NCBI RefSeq assembly: GCF_904066215.1
Contig: NZ_LR880474.1
Location: 3,162,001-3,226,000, forward strand
From: Microbacterium sp. Nx66
Lineage (GTDB): Bacteria > Actinomycetota > Actinomycetes > Actinomycetales > Microbacteriaceae
Direction of reading: 5' to 3'
DNA: 64,000 bases
Under the pieces are notes generated by a model. It did not search any database, had not been told where the DNA came from, and saw nothing but the letters and a program-made list of their open reading frames with translations. The position numbers were made by a program, and so were the translations under genes. Positions 56,157-64,000 of the stretch are shown piece after piece. The number at the start of each line of letters is the position of its first letter. Within the stretch, counting starts at the first letter, position 1.

Positions 56157-57458
56157 ATGAAAGTTCCCGCACGCATTGTCGCTCTGGCAACCTTCACGAT
56201 CGGCGCCCTGGCGCTCGTGAGCTGCACCGGAGGCGGTGCCGCCTCGGACGGCGCCGGCCCCATCGACACCTCCGGCGAGCTCAGCGGAACCATCCAGTTC
56301 CAGACCTGGTCGCTGAAGAACGAGAAGTTCACCCCCTACTTCGAAGACCTCATCGCGGCCTTCGAGGAGGAGCATCCGGACGTGACCGTCGAGTGGCTCG
56401 ACCAGCCCGGCGACGGCTACCAGGAGAAGATCCTGAGCCAGGCGAACGCCGACACCCTCCCCGACGTGCTGAACCTGCCGCCGGACATCGCCTACCCGCT
56501 CGTCGCCGCCGGGAAGCTCGTCGACCTGGACACCGCGGATCCCGACCTGAAGTCGACGTACAACGCCGGCGCCTGGGACGCCTACAGCCAGTACCCCGGC
56601 GTCGAGGGCACGTACGGCCTGCCGTGGTACCTCTCCAGCGACGCGTCCTGGTGGAACCTCGCCCAGCTCGCCCCGTACGGCGTCACCGAGGAGAACCTGC
56701 CGACGACGGTCGACGAGCTGCTCACGCTCGCGAAGGACGTCGCCACGGAGTCCGGCGGCAAGGTCCAGCTCCTCTCCTCGATCCCTGCGCTGGATACCTT
56801 CACCGCCGCCGGCATGGAGGTCATCAACGACGAGGGCGAGTTCGACTTCAACACCGACGAGGCGGCCGCGATCATCGAGCAGTACGCGGACGCCTACGCC
56901 GCGGGCGCGATGCCCGCGGAGGCACTCACCGGCGACTACGGCGGGAACGCGGAGGCCTACATCCAGGAGAAGGTCGCCTTCACCACCGGCGGCACCGGGT
57001 TCACGACCGATCTGCAGAAGGACGCCCCGGCGCTCCTGGAGAACACCGTCGCCACCCCGCGCCTCGGCGTCGCCCCGCTCTACGTGCAGGGCCTCAACGT
57101 CTCCGCCGACTCCGACAACAAGGAAGCGGCTCTCGCGTTCGCCGAGTTCGCCACGAACGAGGAGAACCAGGTCGCATTCTCCTCCCTCGCGGTCGGCACC
57201 GCCCCCGGCACGGCCGACGGCGGCGACCAGGTCGTCGAGAACATCGCCTCCTCGGTCACCGACGAGAAGCAGCTCGCGGCGATCGACACCGTGTTCGGCG
57301 CGATGAAGGACGCCAAGGCCCTGCCGTTCCAGTGGACCTCGGACATGGCCACCTACATGACCCAGCAGATCGCCCTGGCCGTGAACGGCGAGGCCGACGC
57401 CAAGACGCAGCTCGACAAGATCGTCGAGTACGCCAACGCGAACCGCGTGGACCAGTGA
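56157..57458 (+). CDS. Family 1 sugar-binding lipoprotein of an ABC importer
   Basis: A 433-residue lipoprotein. The signal peptide [20 protein letters not shown] ends in the lipobox LVSC (Cys near residue 23). The SBP_bac_1 fold follows ([55 protein letters not shown]). This class binds oligosaccharides. The cargo inferred from neighbours is the high-mannose glycan freed by the Endo H-type enzyme. First gene of a four-gene operon with two permeases and GH92. Confidence 0.92.
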   Translation: MKVPARIVALATFTIGALALVSCTGGGAASDGAGPIDTSGELSGTIQFQTWSLKNEKFTPYFEDLIAAFEEEHPDVTVEWLDQPGDGYQEKILSQANADTLPDVLNLPPDIAYPLVAAGKLVDLDTADPDLKSTYNAGAWDAYSQYPGVEGTYGLPWYLSSDASWWNLAQLAPYGVTEENLPTTVDELLTLAKDVATESGGKVQLLSSIPALDTFTAAGMEVINDEGEFDFNTDEAAAIIEQYADAYAAGAMPAEALTGDYGGNAEAYIQEKVAFTTGGTGFTTDLQKDAPALLENTVATPRLGVAPLYVQGLNVSADSDNKEAALAFAEFATNEENQVAFSSLAVGTAPGTADGGDQVVENIASSVTDEKQLAAIDTVFGAMKDAKALPFQWTSDMATYMTQQIALAVNGEADAKTQLDKIVEYANANRVDQ

Positions 57459-57499
57459 CCATGCGCGCGGACACCGGCACCCGGCAGCGGAGGTCGACG

Positions 57500-58387
57500 A
57501 TGAGATCCCACAAGTGGTTCACCCCGTGGCTGCTCCTCGCCCCCGCCGTGATCTGGGTGCTGGTGTTCGCGCTCTGGCCGTTCCTCAACACCGTCGTCCT
57601 CAGCTTCACGGATGCTCGCCCCCTGCGGACCCCCGAGTTCGTCGGCGGCGCCAACTACGAGCGCATGTTCGGCGACGAGATGTTCTGGAACGCGCTGACC
57701 ACCTGCCTCATCTACGTGGTCGTGTGCGTGCCGCTGCTCACGGTCCTCCCGCTGCTCCTCGCCCTCCTCGTGCAGAAGAAGCTCCCCGGCATCTCGTTCT
57801 TCCGCACCACGTTCTACTTCCCCGTGATCGCGTCGGTCGTCGTGGTCGCGCTCATCTGGACCTGGCTGTTCGACAGCCGGGGCATCATCAACCAGACCCT
57901 GGAGTTCCTCGGCCTCATCGACCAGCCGATGGCCTTCCTCGTCGACCGCTGGCTGCTGCTCGGCTGCGCGATCCTGCTGACCGTGTGGAAGGGCCTGGGC
58001 TACTACATGGTGGTGTACCTCGCCGCCCTGGGGAACGTGGGCAAGGAGCTGCACGAGGCCGCGATGCTCGACGGTGCGAGCTCGTTCCGCCGCTTCCTCT
58101 CCGTCACGATCCCGTCGGTGCGCGGGGCGATGCTCCTCATCGCCGTGCTCATCGCGGTGTCCGCCATGCGGGTGTTCGCCGAGCTCGACGTGCTCTCCAA
58201 GAGCACGGGCGGCCCCGGCGGCTACGACATGTCGCTCGTGATGCTCATCCGCCAGGTGGGGTCGGGCCTGAACGGCAACATCGGCTACGCGTCCGCGATC
58301 AGCGTGGCGCTGTTCCTCCTCACGCTCGTGCCGCTCGCGGCGATCGCGTTCATGAACCGCGAGAAGAAGGCGAAGGTCTCCGCATGA
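57500..58387 (+). CDS. Sugar ABC transporter permease (MalF-like, CUT1)
   Basis: A 295-residue permease with six helices. It starts MRSHKWFTPWLLLAPAVIWV and has the EAA coupling loop GKELHEAAMLDGASSFRRFL. GGAGG at 57489-57493 lies six bases before the ATG at 57500. In-frame starts at GTG 57455 (overlapping the previous stop) and ATG 57461 have no ribosome site but cannot be excluded. It pairs with the next permease. Confidence 0.9.
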   Translation: MRSHKWFTPWLLLAPAVIWVLVFALWPFLNTVVLSFTDARPLRTPEFVGGANYERMFGDEMFWNALTTCLIYVVVCVPLLTVLPLLLALLVQKKLPGISFFRTTFYFPVIASVVVVALIWTWLFDSRGIINQTLEFLGLIDQPMAFLVDRWLLLGCAILLTVWKGLGYYMVVYLAALGNVGKELHEAAMLDGASSFRRFLSVTIPSVRGAMLLIAVLIAVSAMRVFAELDVLSKSTGGPGGYDMSLVMLIRQVGSGLNGNIGYASAISVALFLLTLVPLAAIAFMNREKKAKVSA

Positions 58388-59316
58388 CGACTCTGACGAC
58401 GCCCCCGGTGGAGAGCACCCCGCCTGCGGAGGAGGCCCCGCGGCCCGGTCGCGAGCGCATCTTCCGCCGCCGCGGCTCCGGCGACTTCAGCAAGCCCACG
58501 CTCGGCGGACTCATCGGCCGATATGCGCTGCTGCTGTTCGTCCTCTTCCTCGTCATCGGCCCCTTCGTCTGGCAGCTCTCCACGTCGTTCAAGGGCCCCC
58601 AGGAGAACATCTACTCCTTCCCACCCGAGCTCATCCCCCGCGATCCGACGCTGCAGAACTACACGAGGGTCGCCGACATCGTCCCCGTCTACCTCTACGC
58701 CTGGCACTCGCTGCTCGTATCGCTCGGCACCGTGCTCAGCAACGTGATCCTGGCCACGTTCGCCGGCTACGCCCTGGGCTGCATGCGCTTCCGCGGCAAG
58801 TGGGTCGTCATGGGCATCCTGCTGTCCACGCTGCTGTTCCCGGGCGAGGTCACGGTGACGAGCAACTTCCTCACCATCCGCGCTCTCGGGCTCGCCGACA
58901 CCCTGTGGGGCGTGTTCCTGCCCGGAGCGATCAGCGCCATGAACGTGCTGCTCGTCGCCACCGCGTGCCGGATGATCCCGAAGGACGTGCTCGACGCGGC
59001 CACCGTCGACGGTGCGACCACGTGGCAGCGCATCCGGCACATCGTGTGGCCGAACATCCGCGGCATGGTCTCGGTCGTGGCGATCTTCGCCTTCATCGGC
59101 GCGTGGGACGACTACCTCTGGCCGCTCATCGTGCTCTCCGACCCGGCCAAGTACACCCTGACCGTCGGCATGGCCTACCTCAACAGCAGCTTCTCGGTCG
59201 ATCCGCGACTCATCGCCGCCGGCACCATGATCGCGCTCGTGCCGATCGTCATCATGTTCTCGTTCACGCAGCGCTTCTTCTTCAAGGGCGTGCAGGAGGG
59301 TGCGCTGAAGGGGTGA
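58384..59316 (+). CDS. Sugar ABC transporter permease (MalG-like, CUT1)
   Basis: A 310-residue permease with a 45-residue cytoplasmic N-terminus, six helices and the EAA loop IPKDVLDAATVDGATTWQRI. The C-terminus FFKGVQEGALKG is the usual MalG ending. It overlaps both neighbours by four bases. No ATPase gene is in the locus, so the transporter must use a shared ATPase encoded elsewhere, as with MsiK in other actinobacteria. Confidence 0.92.
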   Translation: MTTLTTPPVESTPPAEEAPRPGRERIFRRRGSGDFSKPTLGGLIGRYALLLFVLFLVIGPFVWQLSTSFKGPQENIYSFPPELIPRDPTLQNYTRVADIVPVYLYAWHSLLVSLGTVLSNVILATFAGYALGCMRFRGKWVVMGILLSTLLFPGEVTVTSNFLTIRALGLADTLWGVFLPGAISAMNVLLVATACRMIPKDVLDAATVDGATTWQRIRHIVWPNIRGMVSVVAIFAFIGAWDDYLWPLIVLSDPAKYTLTVGMAYLNSSFSVDPRLIAAGTMIALVPIVIMFSFTQRFFFKGVQEGALKG

Positions 59317-62300
59317 GCGCGCCGCTGCTCCGCCCGGCCTCCGGTCCCGCGGATCCCCCGTCGTCGCGCCCTCGCGCCGGGGTTCTCCCCGGCCCCGTTT
59401 TCGCCTACACGTTCGACCCCTCCCGCGGGGCGCAGCGGATCGACGTCCCCGGCCTCGACGGCATCGCCCTCACCCCGGACACCGTGCTGCACTGGGCGTT
59501 CTACGCCGACGGCCCCGCCGCGACCCTCGCCCCCTGGGCCGCGCTCGCGGTCACCGTCGACGTGCGGACCGCCGACGGCAGCCGGCTGAGCGACAGCGCC
59601 GCCGTCCGCGACCGGTACGACTTCCCGCTCACGGCCGAGGGGCAGTTCGCCGCCCGGTGGAGCATGCCGGAGCAGTGGAACGCCGACAGCGTGGCGCTCG
59701 CGCCGCTCGGCCCCGGTGCCGGCACGGTCGAGCTCGTCCTCGGCACCGCCGCTCTCCCGGCAGCGCCGGAGCTGCCCGCGGAGGTCACCGGTTTCGTGCA
59801 GGTCCTCGTCGAGGAGCGCCCGGCCCCCGGCGACCTCCCACCCGTCGAGCGGGTCGACACCCGGCGCGGCTCCCATTCCGGCCCCCGCTTCTCCCGCGGG
59901 AACACGGTCCCGGCGGTCGCCATGCCGCACGGGTTCACCTTCGTCACGCCGGCGACCGACGCCGCGGACGCACGCTGGCCCTACCGTCCGTTCGTGCACG
60001 ACGATCCGCAGGGGCGGCGTCTCGAAGCCCTGCAGTTCTCGCACCAGCCCAGCCCGTGGATCGGCGATCGCGCGGTTCTTCAGCTCATGCCCTTCCTCGG
60101 CACAGCACGGTCGGCCAGGGAGGATCGACGCCGCTGGATCGTCGAGGGAAGCGAACGCGCCCGCCCGCACGAGTACACCGCCGACCTCGGCGACGGCGTG
60201 CATGTCGAGATGACCGCGACCTCGCACACCGCGGCCTTCCGCGTGCGGTGCGATGATTCGCGCGCCGCCGTGGGTTTCGTGATCGATCAGCTCACGAACG
60301 AGGGGCTGCTCACCTTCACCGACACCGGCTTCGAGGGGTGGATCCCCGAGGGCACCGAGGACTGGGGGAACGCGCCACGCTGCTACTTCGCCGGGACCGT
60401 GCATAGCGCGTCGGACGTCGCGCATCGCGCGCTGGAGGACGACGCGCGTCCCCGGGTCGCCGGCTTCGTTCGCGCCGTGGGCGCCGTCGAGGTGCGGGTC
60501 GGGGTCTCGTTCCTCTCCGTCGCGCAGGCCCGGCACAGCCTCGCCCTCGAGGCACCTCCCGCCGTCCCGTTCGACGAGCTCCGCGCCCGCGCGGCCGCCG
60601 CGTGGAACCGCCTGCTCGGGCGCGTGACGATCCCCCCGCTCCCCGAGGCCGAGCGCCCGTTCCGCGGCCTGGCCGACGAGGAGCAGCGCGCCCGGATCGC
60701 CGCCGCGCTCCACCGTATGCATCTGTATCCGAATACGGCGGCGGAGAACACGGGCACCGCGGAGGCACCGGCGTGGCGTTTCGCCGACGTGTTCGCCCCG
60801 CGGACCGCCTTCGGCGAGTCGGCCACGGGGGCGCCGGTCGCGGAGGGCGAGCTCGTCGTCAACAACGGCTATTGGGACACGTACCGCACCGAGTGGCCCG
60901 CGCTCGCGCTCCTCGACCCCGCGCTGGCCGGACGCCTGCTGGACGGACAGCTCATGCAGTATCGCCGCGGCGGCTGGATGGCGCGGTGGAGCGCCCCCGG
61001 GTATGTGGACAGCATGGTCGGGACCTCCAGCGACCAGATCTTCGCCGACGCCGCGCGTTGGGAGGTGCCCTTCGACCGCGAGACGGCGTTCGAGAGCGGG
61101 TGGCGCGACGCGTGCGAGCCGGGCCCGGATCCGCGACGGGGTCGCAAGGGCATCGGCCGTGGTCGCTTCCTCGGCTTCATCCCGTCCGACGTGCCGGAGG
61201 GGATGAGCTGGAGCATCGAGAACGCCGTGAGCGATGCCGCCCTCGGCCGGTTCGCCGCCCAGCTCGCGGCGTCGACGGCGGCGGACGGCGCCGCGCGCTA
61301 CCGGGCCTTTGCGCGGTACTTCGCGAACCGCTCCCGCGCGGCGCGCGCCCTGTTCGATCCTGCCTCCGGATTCTTCCGCGGTCGCACGGCGGACGGGTCC
61401 TTCGCACCGGATTTCGATCCTCGCGTCTGGGGCGGCGACAACGTCGAGACGAACGCGTGGGGGATGTCCGTGGGCACGGTGCACGACGGGCCGGGCCTCG
61501 CGGCGCTCCACGGCGGCCCTGCGGGACTCGGTCGGCACCTCGACGCCCTCTTCGCCGAGCCCGAGACCGCCGACGAGCGCTTCGGCGGTGCGTACGGCAC
61601 CGTCATCCACGAGCAGCGCGAAGCCCGCGCCCAGCGGTCGGGCATGTGCGCGCTGTCGAATCAGCCGGCGCACCACATCCCCTTCATGTACGCCTTCACG
61701 GACCGGCCGTGGCACAGCGCGGGCCTCGTGCACGGCCTCGCGCGCCGCCTCTTCGCCGGTGCCCACATCGGCCAGGGGTTCCCCGGCGACGAGGACAACG
61801 GAGAGATGAGCGCCTGGTGGCTCTGGGCCGCGCTCGGCCTCTATCCCCTGGAACTCGCGGCGGGGACTCTGCGGATCGGGTCCCCGCTGTCCGACGACAT
61901 CCGGGTCGCACGCGGAGACGGCTCGTCGCTGCGCATCCGCTCGCGACGGAGCTCCCCCGCCGCGCACGTATTGGAGGACGCCCGGCTGGACGGACGCCCT
62001 CTCCCCACCGCCGATCTGCCGATCGACGCGCTTCGGGGGGACGCGGTGCTCGACCTGGTGTTCGGCACGGACCCGGCGCGGGCGCTCGAGAGCGGTGAGG
62101 ACGCACTCGACGCCGAGCCGTGGCGGTGCCACCTCACCGCCGACGCGGGAGAGATCGTCGCCTCCGCGGATGTCCTCGATGCGCCACGGCTGTTCGACGA
62201 CGGCGATCCGCAGGGCGACGCGGGCGTCCGGCTGCCGGAAGGCTCGTGGGTGGGCTGGCGATTCCCCTCACCCCGCGGCCTCACCGACATCACCGTCACG

Positions 62301-62513
62301 AGCCTCGGGCCCACGGCGGCCGATGCGCTGCGCTGGGAGAGGGAGGGTGCCGATGGAGCCTGGCATCCCCTCGCCACCAGACACCGCGAAGACCTGGCTC
62401 CCGACCGGACGACGCCGTTCACTCTGGAGATGCCGGTCGTGACCCCGGCCATCCGCGTGCGGGCGACGGTCGAGGTCACGCTTCGTCAGGTCGAGCTCTT
62501 CGACCTGGGCTGA
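59313..62513 (+). CDS. Alpha-mannosidase, glycoside hydrolase family 92
   Basis: A 1066-residue enzyme, mostly acting on alpha-1,2-mannose in N-glycans. Family blocks are NNGYWDTYRTEWPALALLDP, SNQPAHHIPFMYAF and the calcium/catalytic motif GDEDNGEMSAWW (residues 825-836). It starts with GTG overlapping the permease stop and has no signal peptide, so it is cytoplasmic. It is longer than the usual 700-800 residues because of an N-terminal beta-rich region of about 180 residues and a C-terminal discoidin-like stretch (GSWVGWRFPSPRGLTDITVT). It ends one base from the convergent Endo H gene. Confidence 0.93.
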   Translation: MSAPLLRPASGPADPPSSRPRAGVLPGPVFAYTFDPSRGAQRIDVPGLDGIALTPDTVLHWAFYADGPAATLAPWAALAVTVDVRTADGSRLSDSAAVRDRYDFPLTAEGQFAARWSMPEQWNADSVALAPLGPGAGTVELVLGTAALPAAPELPAEVTGFVQVLVEERPAPGDLPPVERVDTRRGSHSGPRFSRGNTVPAVAMPHGFTFVTPATDAADARWPYRPFVHDDPQGRRLEALQFSHQPSPWIGDRAVLQLMPFLGTARSAREDRRRWIVEGSERARPHEYTADLGDGVHVEMTATSHTAAFRVRCDDSRAAVGFVIDQLTNEGLLTFTDTGFEGWIPEGTEDWGNAPRCYFAGTVHSASDVAHRALEDDARPRVAGFVRAVGAVEVRVGVSFLSVAQARHSLALEAPPAVPFDELRARAAAAWNRLLGRVTIPPLPEAERPFRGLADEEQRARIAAALHRMHLYPNTAAENTGTAEAPAWRFADVFAPRTAFGESATGAPVAEGELVVNNGYWDTYRTEWPALALLDPALAGRLLDGQLMQYRRGGWMARWSAPGYVDSMVGTSSDQIFADAARWEVPFDRETAFESGWRDACEPGPDPRRGRKGIGRGRFLGFIPSDVPEGMSWSIENAVSDAALGRFAAQLAASTAADGAARYRAFARYFANRSRAARALFDPASGFFRGRTADGSFAPDFDPRVWGGDNVETNAWGMSVGTVHDGPGLAALHGGPAGLGRHLDALFAEPETADERFGGAYGTVIHEQREARAQRSGMCALSNQPAHHIPFMYAFTDRPWHSAGLVHGLARRLFAGAHIGQGFPGDEDNGEMSAWWLWAALGLYPLELAAGTLRIGSPLSDDIRVARGDGSSLRIRSRRSSPAAHVLEDARLDGRPLPTADLPIDALRGDAVLDLVFGTDPARALESGEDALDAEPWRCHLTADAGEIVASADVLDAPRLFDDGDPQGDAGVRLPEGSWVGWRFPSPRGLTDITVTSLGPTAADALRWEREGADGAWHPLATRHREDLAPDRTTPFTLEMPVVTPAIRVRATVEVTLRQVELFDLG

Positions 62514-62514
62514 C

Positions 62515-63447
62515 TCACCGCGACGCTGCGCGGTACAGAGTCGCCTCCCCCTTCAGCGCCTGGGTGATGCCGGAGAGGTAGGCCGACTGATCCGTCGCGG
62601 TGAGGTTGTACGCGACGTAGACGCCGTACCCGTCCGCCACCGTGCGCTGGGCGAAGTCGGCGGCCGTCGTGGCGCTGGTGTTCGCGAGGTCGATCGCCGC
62701 GGCGCCGAGCCGGCCGCGGTCGTCCAGGCCCGGCACGGTGGGAGCGTCGTAGGTCGGGTAGTACGGGTTCCACGCGTGATCGAGCACGCTGCCGGCGTCG
62801 AAGAGGCCGAAGTCCGTGGTCGTGTAGGACGGGCCGATCGCATACAACGTGATGAGCTTGTCCGGTCCCAGGCGATCGCGCAGCGCGGAGGCGAGCCAGC
62901 CGAAGGACTGCGGGTTCGGCTGCGGCGTGCCGTTCGCCCCGTAGTTGCTCCACTCGTCGTCGAAATCGACGCCGTCCAGGCCGTAGGTGGTGACGGTGTC
63001 GGCGAGCTGCGCGGCGAAGGCGTCGGCTTCCGCGTACGAGGTGAAGTTCGCGAAGCCGGCACCCTGGTGGTTTCCGAGCACCGACAGGAGGACCTTGGTG
63101 CCCTGGGCCTGCAGCGGGCGGATCTGGTTCTGCGCGTCCTGCAGCGTCTCGGTGACCCGCTCGTTGAGGTGGAGGACCGCCCGCTCCCCGTCATAGTTGA
63201 TGTTCGCGGCGAAGATCATGGCCAGATCGACGGCGGGGCGGCCCGACTCGGCGAGCGTGTAGTCCGCGACATTCGCTAAATCGTTCGAGTTGACCTCGAC
63301 GTAGACGGCGAGCTGCGGGTCGGCGGCATCCGCATCGGCGACGGCCGCCGTCGAGGCGGCGAGGGCGGCGGCTCCGGCGGCAGCGATCGCCACTGCTGCC
63401 GCAACGCCTCTTCTCAGGCGGGACGATCGTGCGGGTGAGGAACTCAT
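62515..63447 (-). CDS. Secreted endo-beta-N-acetylglucosaminidase, GH18 (Endo H type)
   Basis: A 310-residue secreted enzyme that cuts between the two core GlcNAc residues of high-mannose N-glycans. The signal peptide has a basic start (SSRLRRG) and a long Ala-rich core. The mature part LAVYVEVNSNDLANVADYTL, MIFAANINYDG, IRPLQAQGTKVLLSVLGNHQ and the catalytic DGVDFDDE (Glu165) resemble Streptomyces Endo H, which is also a short single-domain enzyme. It is the only exported enzyme of the locus. An operator lies 65 bases upstream, and a sixth operator-like match lies within the coding region. Confidence 0.92.
   Translation of the reverse strand: MSSSPARSSRLRRGVAAAVAIAAAGAAALAASTAAVADADAADPQLAVYVEVNSNDLANVADYTLAESGRPAVDLAMIFAANINYDGERAVLHLNERVTETLQDAQNQIRPLQAQGTKVLLSVLGNHQGAGFANFTSYAEADAFAAQLADTVTTYGLDGVDFDDEWSNYGANGTPQPNPQSFGWLASALRDRLGPDKLITLYAIGPSYTTTDFGLFDAGSVLDHAWNPYYPTYDAPTVPGLDDRGRLGAAAIDLANTSATTAADFAQRTVADGYGVYVAYNLTATDQSAYLSGITQALKGEATLYRAASR
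63276..63289. promoter_or_regulatory. Operator-like match inside the Endo H gene
   Basis: CTAAATCGTTCGAG also fits CTnnAnCGnTnnAG, 158 bases into the coding region. It could act as an auxiliary site or be chance. Confidence 0.35.
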
Positions 63448-63511
63448 GACGGTGTCTTCTCCTTCGGCGTCGTTGTCGAGATCGGGCCGCGACGTCGCGA
63501 CTCGCGGCCGA

Positions 63512-63525
63512 CTATATCGCTTAAG
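63512..63525. promoter_or_regulatory. LacI-type operator E
   Basis: CTATATCGCTTAAG fits CTnnAnCGnTnnAG, 65 bases before the Endo H start on the minus strand. Confidence 0.75.
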
Positions 63526-63582
63526 CACAGGTGTCGGAAGGGGATGCTGGCGGTGCGCACCGATTCCGACGATGCTGGACGC

Positions 63583-64000
63583 ATGCGCGCCCTCCGACTC
63601 CTCTGGCGGTACCCCGTCATCACCCTGACGGTCATCGTCTTCGCCGTGGTCGGAGGGCTGCACGCCGCCGGGGAGGAGACCATCGGCCGGTGGATCGCGA
63701 CGATCTTCGTGGCTGCGGTGGTGGTCTGGACGCTCGTCGGGATGGTGCGCGACGTGCTCCGCGGCCACGTCGGACTCGACATCCTCGCCGTCGTCGCCAT
63801 GGTCGCGACGCTCGCGGTGGGCGAATACATCGCGGCGCTCATCATCGTCCTGATGCTCTCCGGCGGCGAGGCGCTGGAGGACTTCGCGGGCCGCCGGGCG
63901 AAGCGCGACCTCTCCGCACTGCTGGATCGCTCGCCCCGCAGCGCCCATGTGCTGACGCATCCCGAGGACGCGGACTCGGACGCGGCGAGGGAGGTGCCGG
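63583..64000 (+). CDS. Heavy-metal P1B-type ATPase, N-terminal part (runs off the window)
   Basis: The first 139 codons are visible. Hydrophobic helices at about residues 10-28, 37-53 and 65-95 come without an N-terminal metal-binding domain. The block GLDILAVVAMVATLAVGEYI, then ALIIVLMLSGGEALEDFAGR and RAKRDLSALLDRSP matches the first helices of CadA/ZntA/CopA-like metal exporters. The CPx motif and the DKTGT phosphorylation site lie beyond the window, so the metal cannot be named. GATGCT six bases before the ATG may be a leaderless -10 box. It is divergent from the Endo H gene and probably unrelated to it. Confidence 0.87.
   Translation, partial: MRALRLLWRYPVITLTVIVFAVVGGLHAAGEETIGRWIATIFVAAVVVWTLVGMVRDVLRGHVGLDILAVVAMVATLAVGEYIAALIIVLMLSGGEALEDFAGRRAKRDLSALLDRSPRSAHVLTHPEDADSDAAREVP

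Noticed and set aside
1..64000. tRNA, rRNA, phage, insertion sequence or integrative element
   Set aside because: I found no tRNA-like cloverleaf, rRNA stretch, transposase, integrase or flanking direct repeats by reading. A tRNAscan or Infernal run would be needed to exclude small RNAs.

Overview
The window reads as chromosomal DNA of a high-GC Gram-positive actinobacterium, most likely Microbacteriaceae and probably Microbacterium or a close relative. The basis is the strongly G/C-ending codon use, the protein family set, an HspR-type (HAIR) operator in front of clpB, and the many genes whose start codon sits 6-7 nt behind a TAnnnT box, which suggests leaderless transcription. It is dense housekeeping and accessory sequence. 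I see no phage, integrase, transposase, CRISPR array, rRNA or tRNA.

Left part (1-11.2 kb): the start of an M13 metallopeptidase gene; a sensor kinase whose response-regulator partner is split by a frameshift; a DM13 lipoprotein and DoxX pair; a DUF1992 protein; a MATE exporter; a small membrane protein with a seven-residue repeat; a TrmH-type methyltransferase; a manganese locus (mntH, a small membrane protein, mntR) with a paired palindromic operator at mntH; a HAD-IIA phosphatase; and a YdeI-like protein.

11.2-22.8 kb: an eight-gene minus-strand operon for uptake and recycling of cell-wall muropeptides: a family 5 binding protein, two permeases, murQ, anmK, a dipeptide epimerase, a serine hydrolase and a double ATPase. 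It is divergent from a MurR/RpiR regulator and an MFS transporter. Then follow a second small repeat protein, a ROK protein, pyrE and xthA on back-to-back promoters, and a Cof-type phosphatase.

26.5-50.4 kb: a short AT-richer islet with two hypothetical proteins; an MFS transporter; a NarL-type two-component pair; a BenE transporter; an ABC exporter headed by an 11-codon leader ORF; putA with a divergent LysR gene; a nitroreductase; clpB without its N domain; coaBC; a TANGO2/NRDE protein; an 0.8 kb non-coding gap filled with GC-rich tandem repeats; a GlxA-type regulator; small membrane proteins; and two GT4 glycosyltransferases.

Right end (50.4-63.5 kb): the most coherent system in the window, a locus for foraging high-mannose N-glycans. 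A secreted Endo H-type GH18 enzyme should release the glycan. A binding protein and two permeases, with no ATPase gene, should import it. Cytoplasmic GH92 and GH38 alpha-mannosidases and a GH5 enzyme should take it apart. A LacI regulator lies inside the locus. Five copies of a 14-bp palindrome, CTnnAnCGnTnnAG, lie in all three intergenic regions from which the locus is transcribed, and a sixth lies inside the Endo H gene. The window ends in a metal-transporting P-type ATPase gene.
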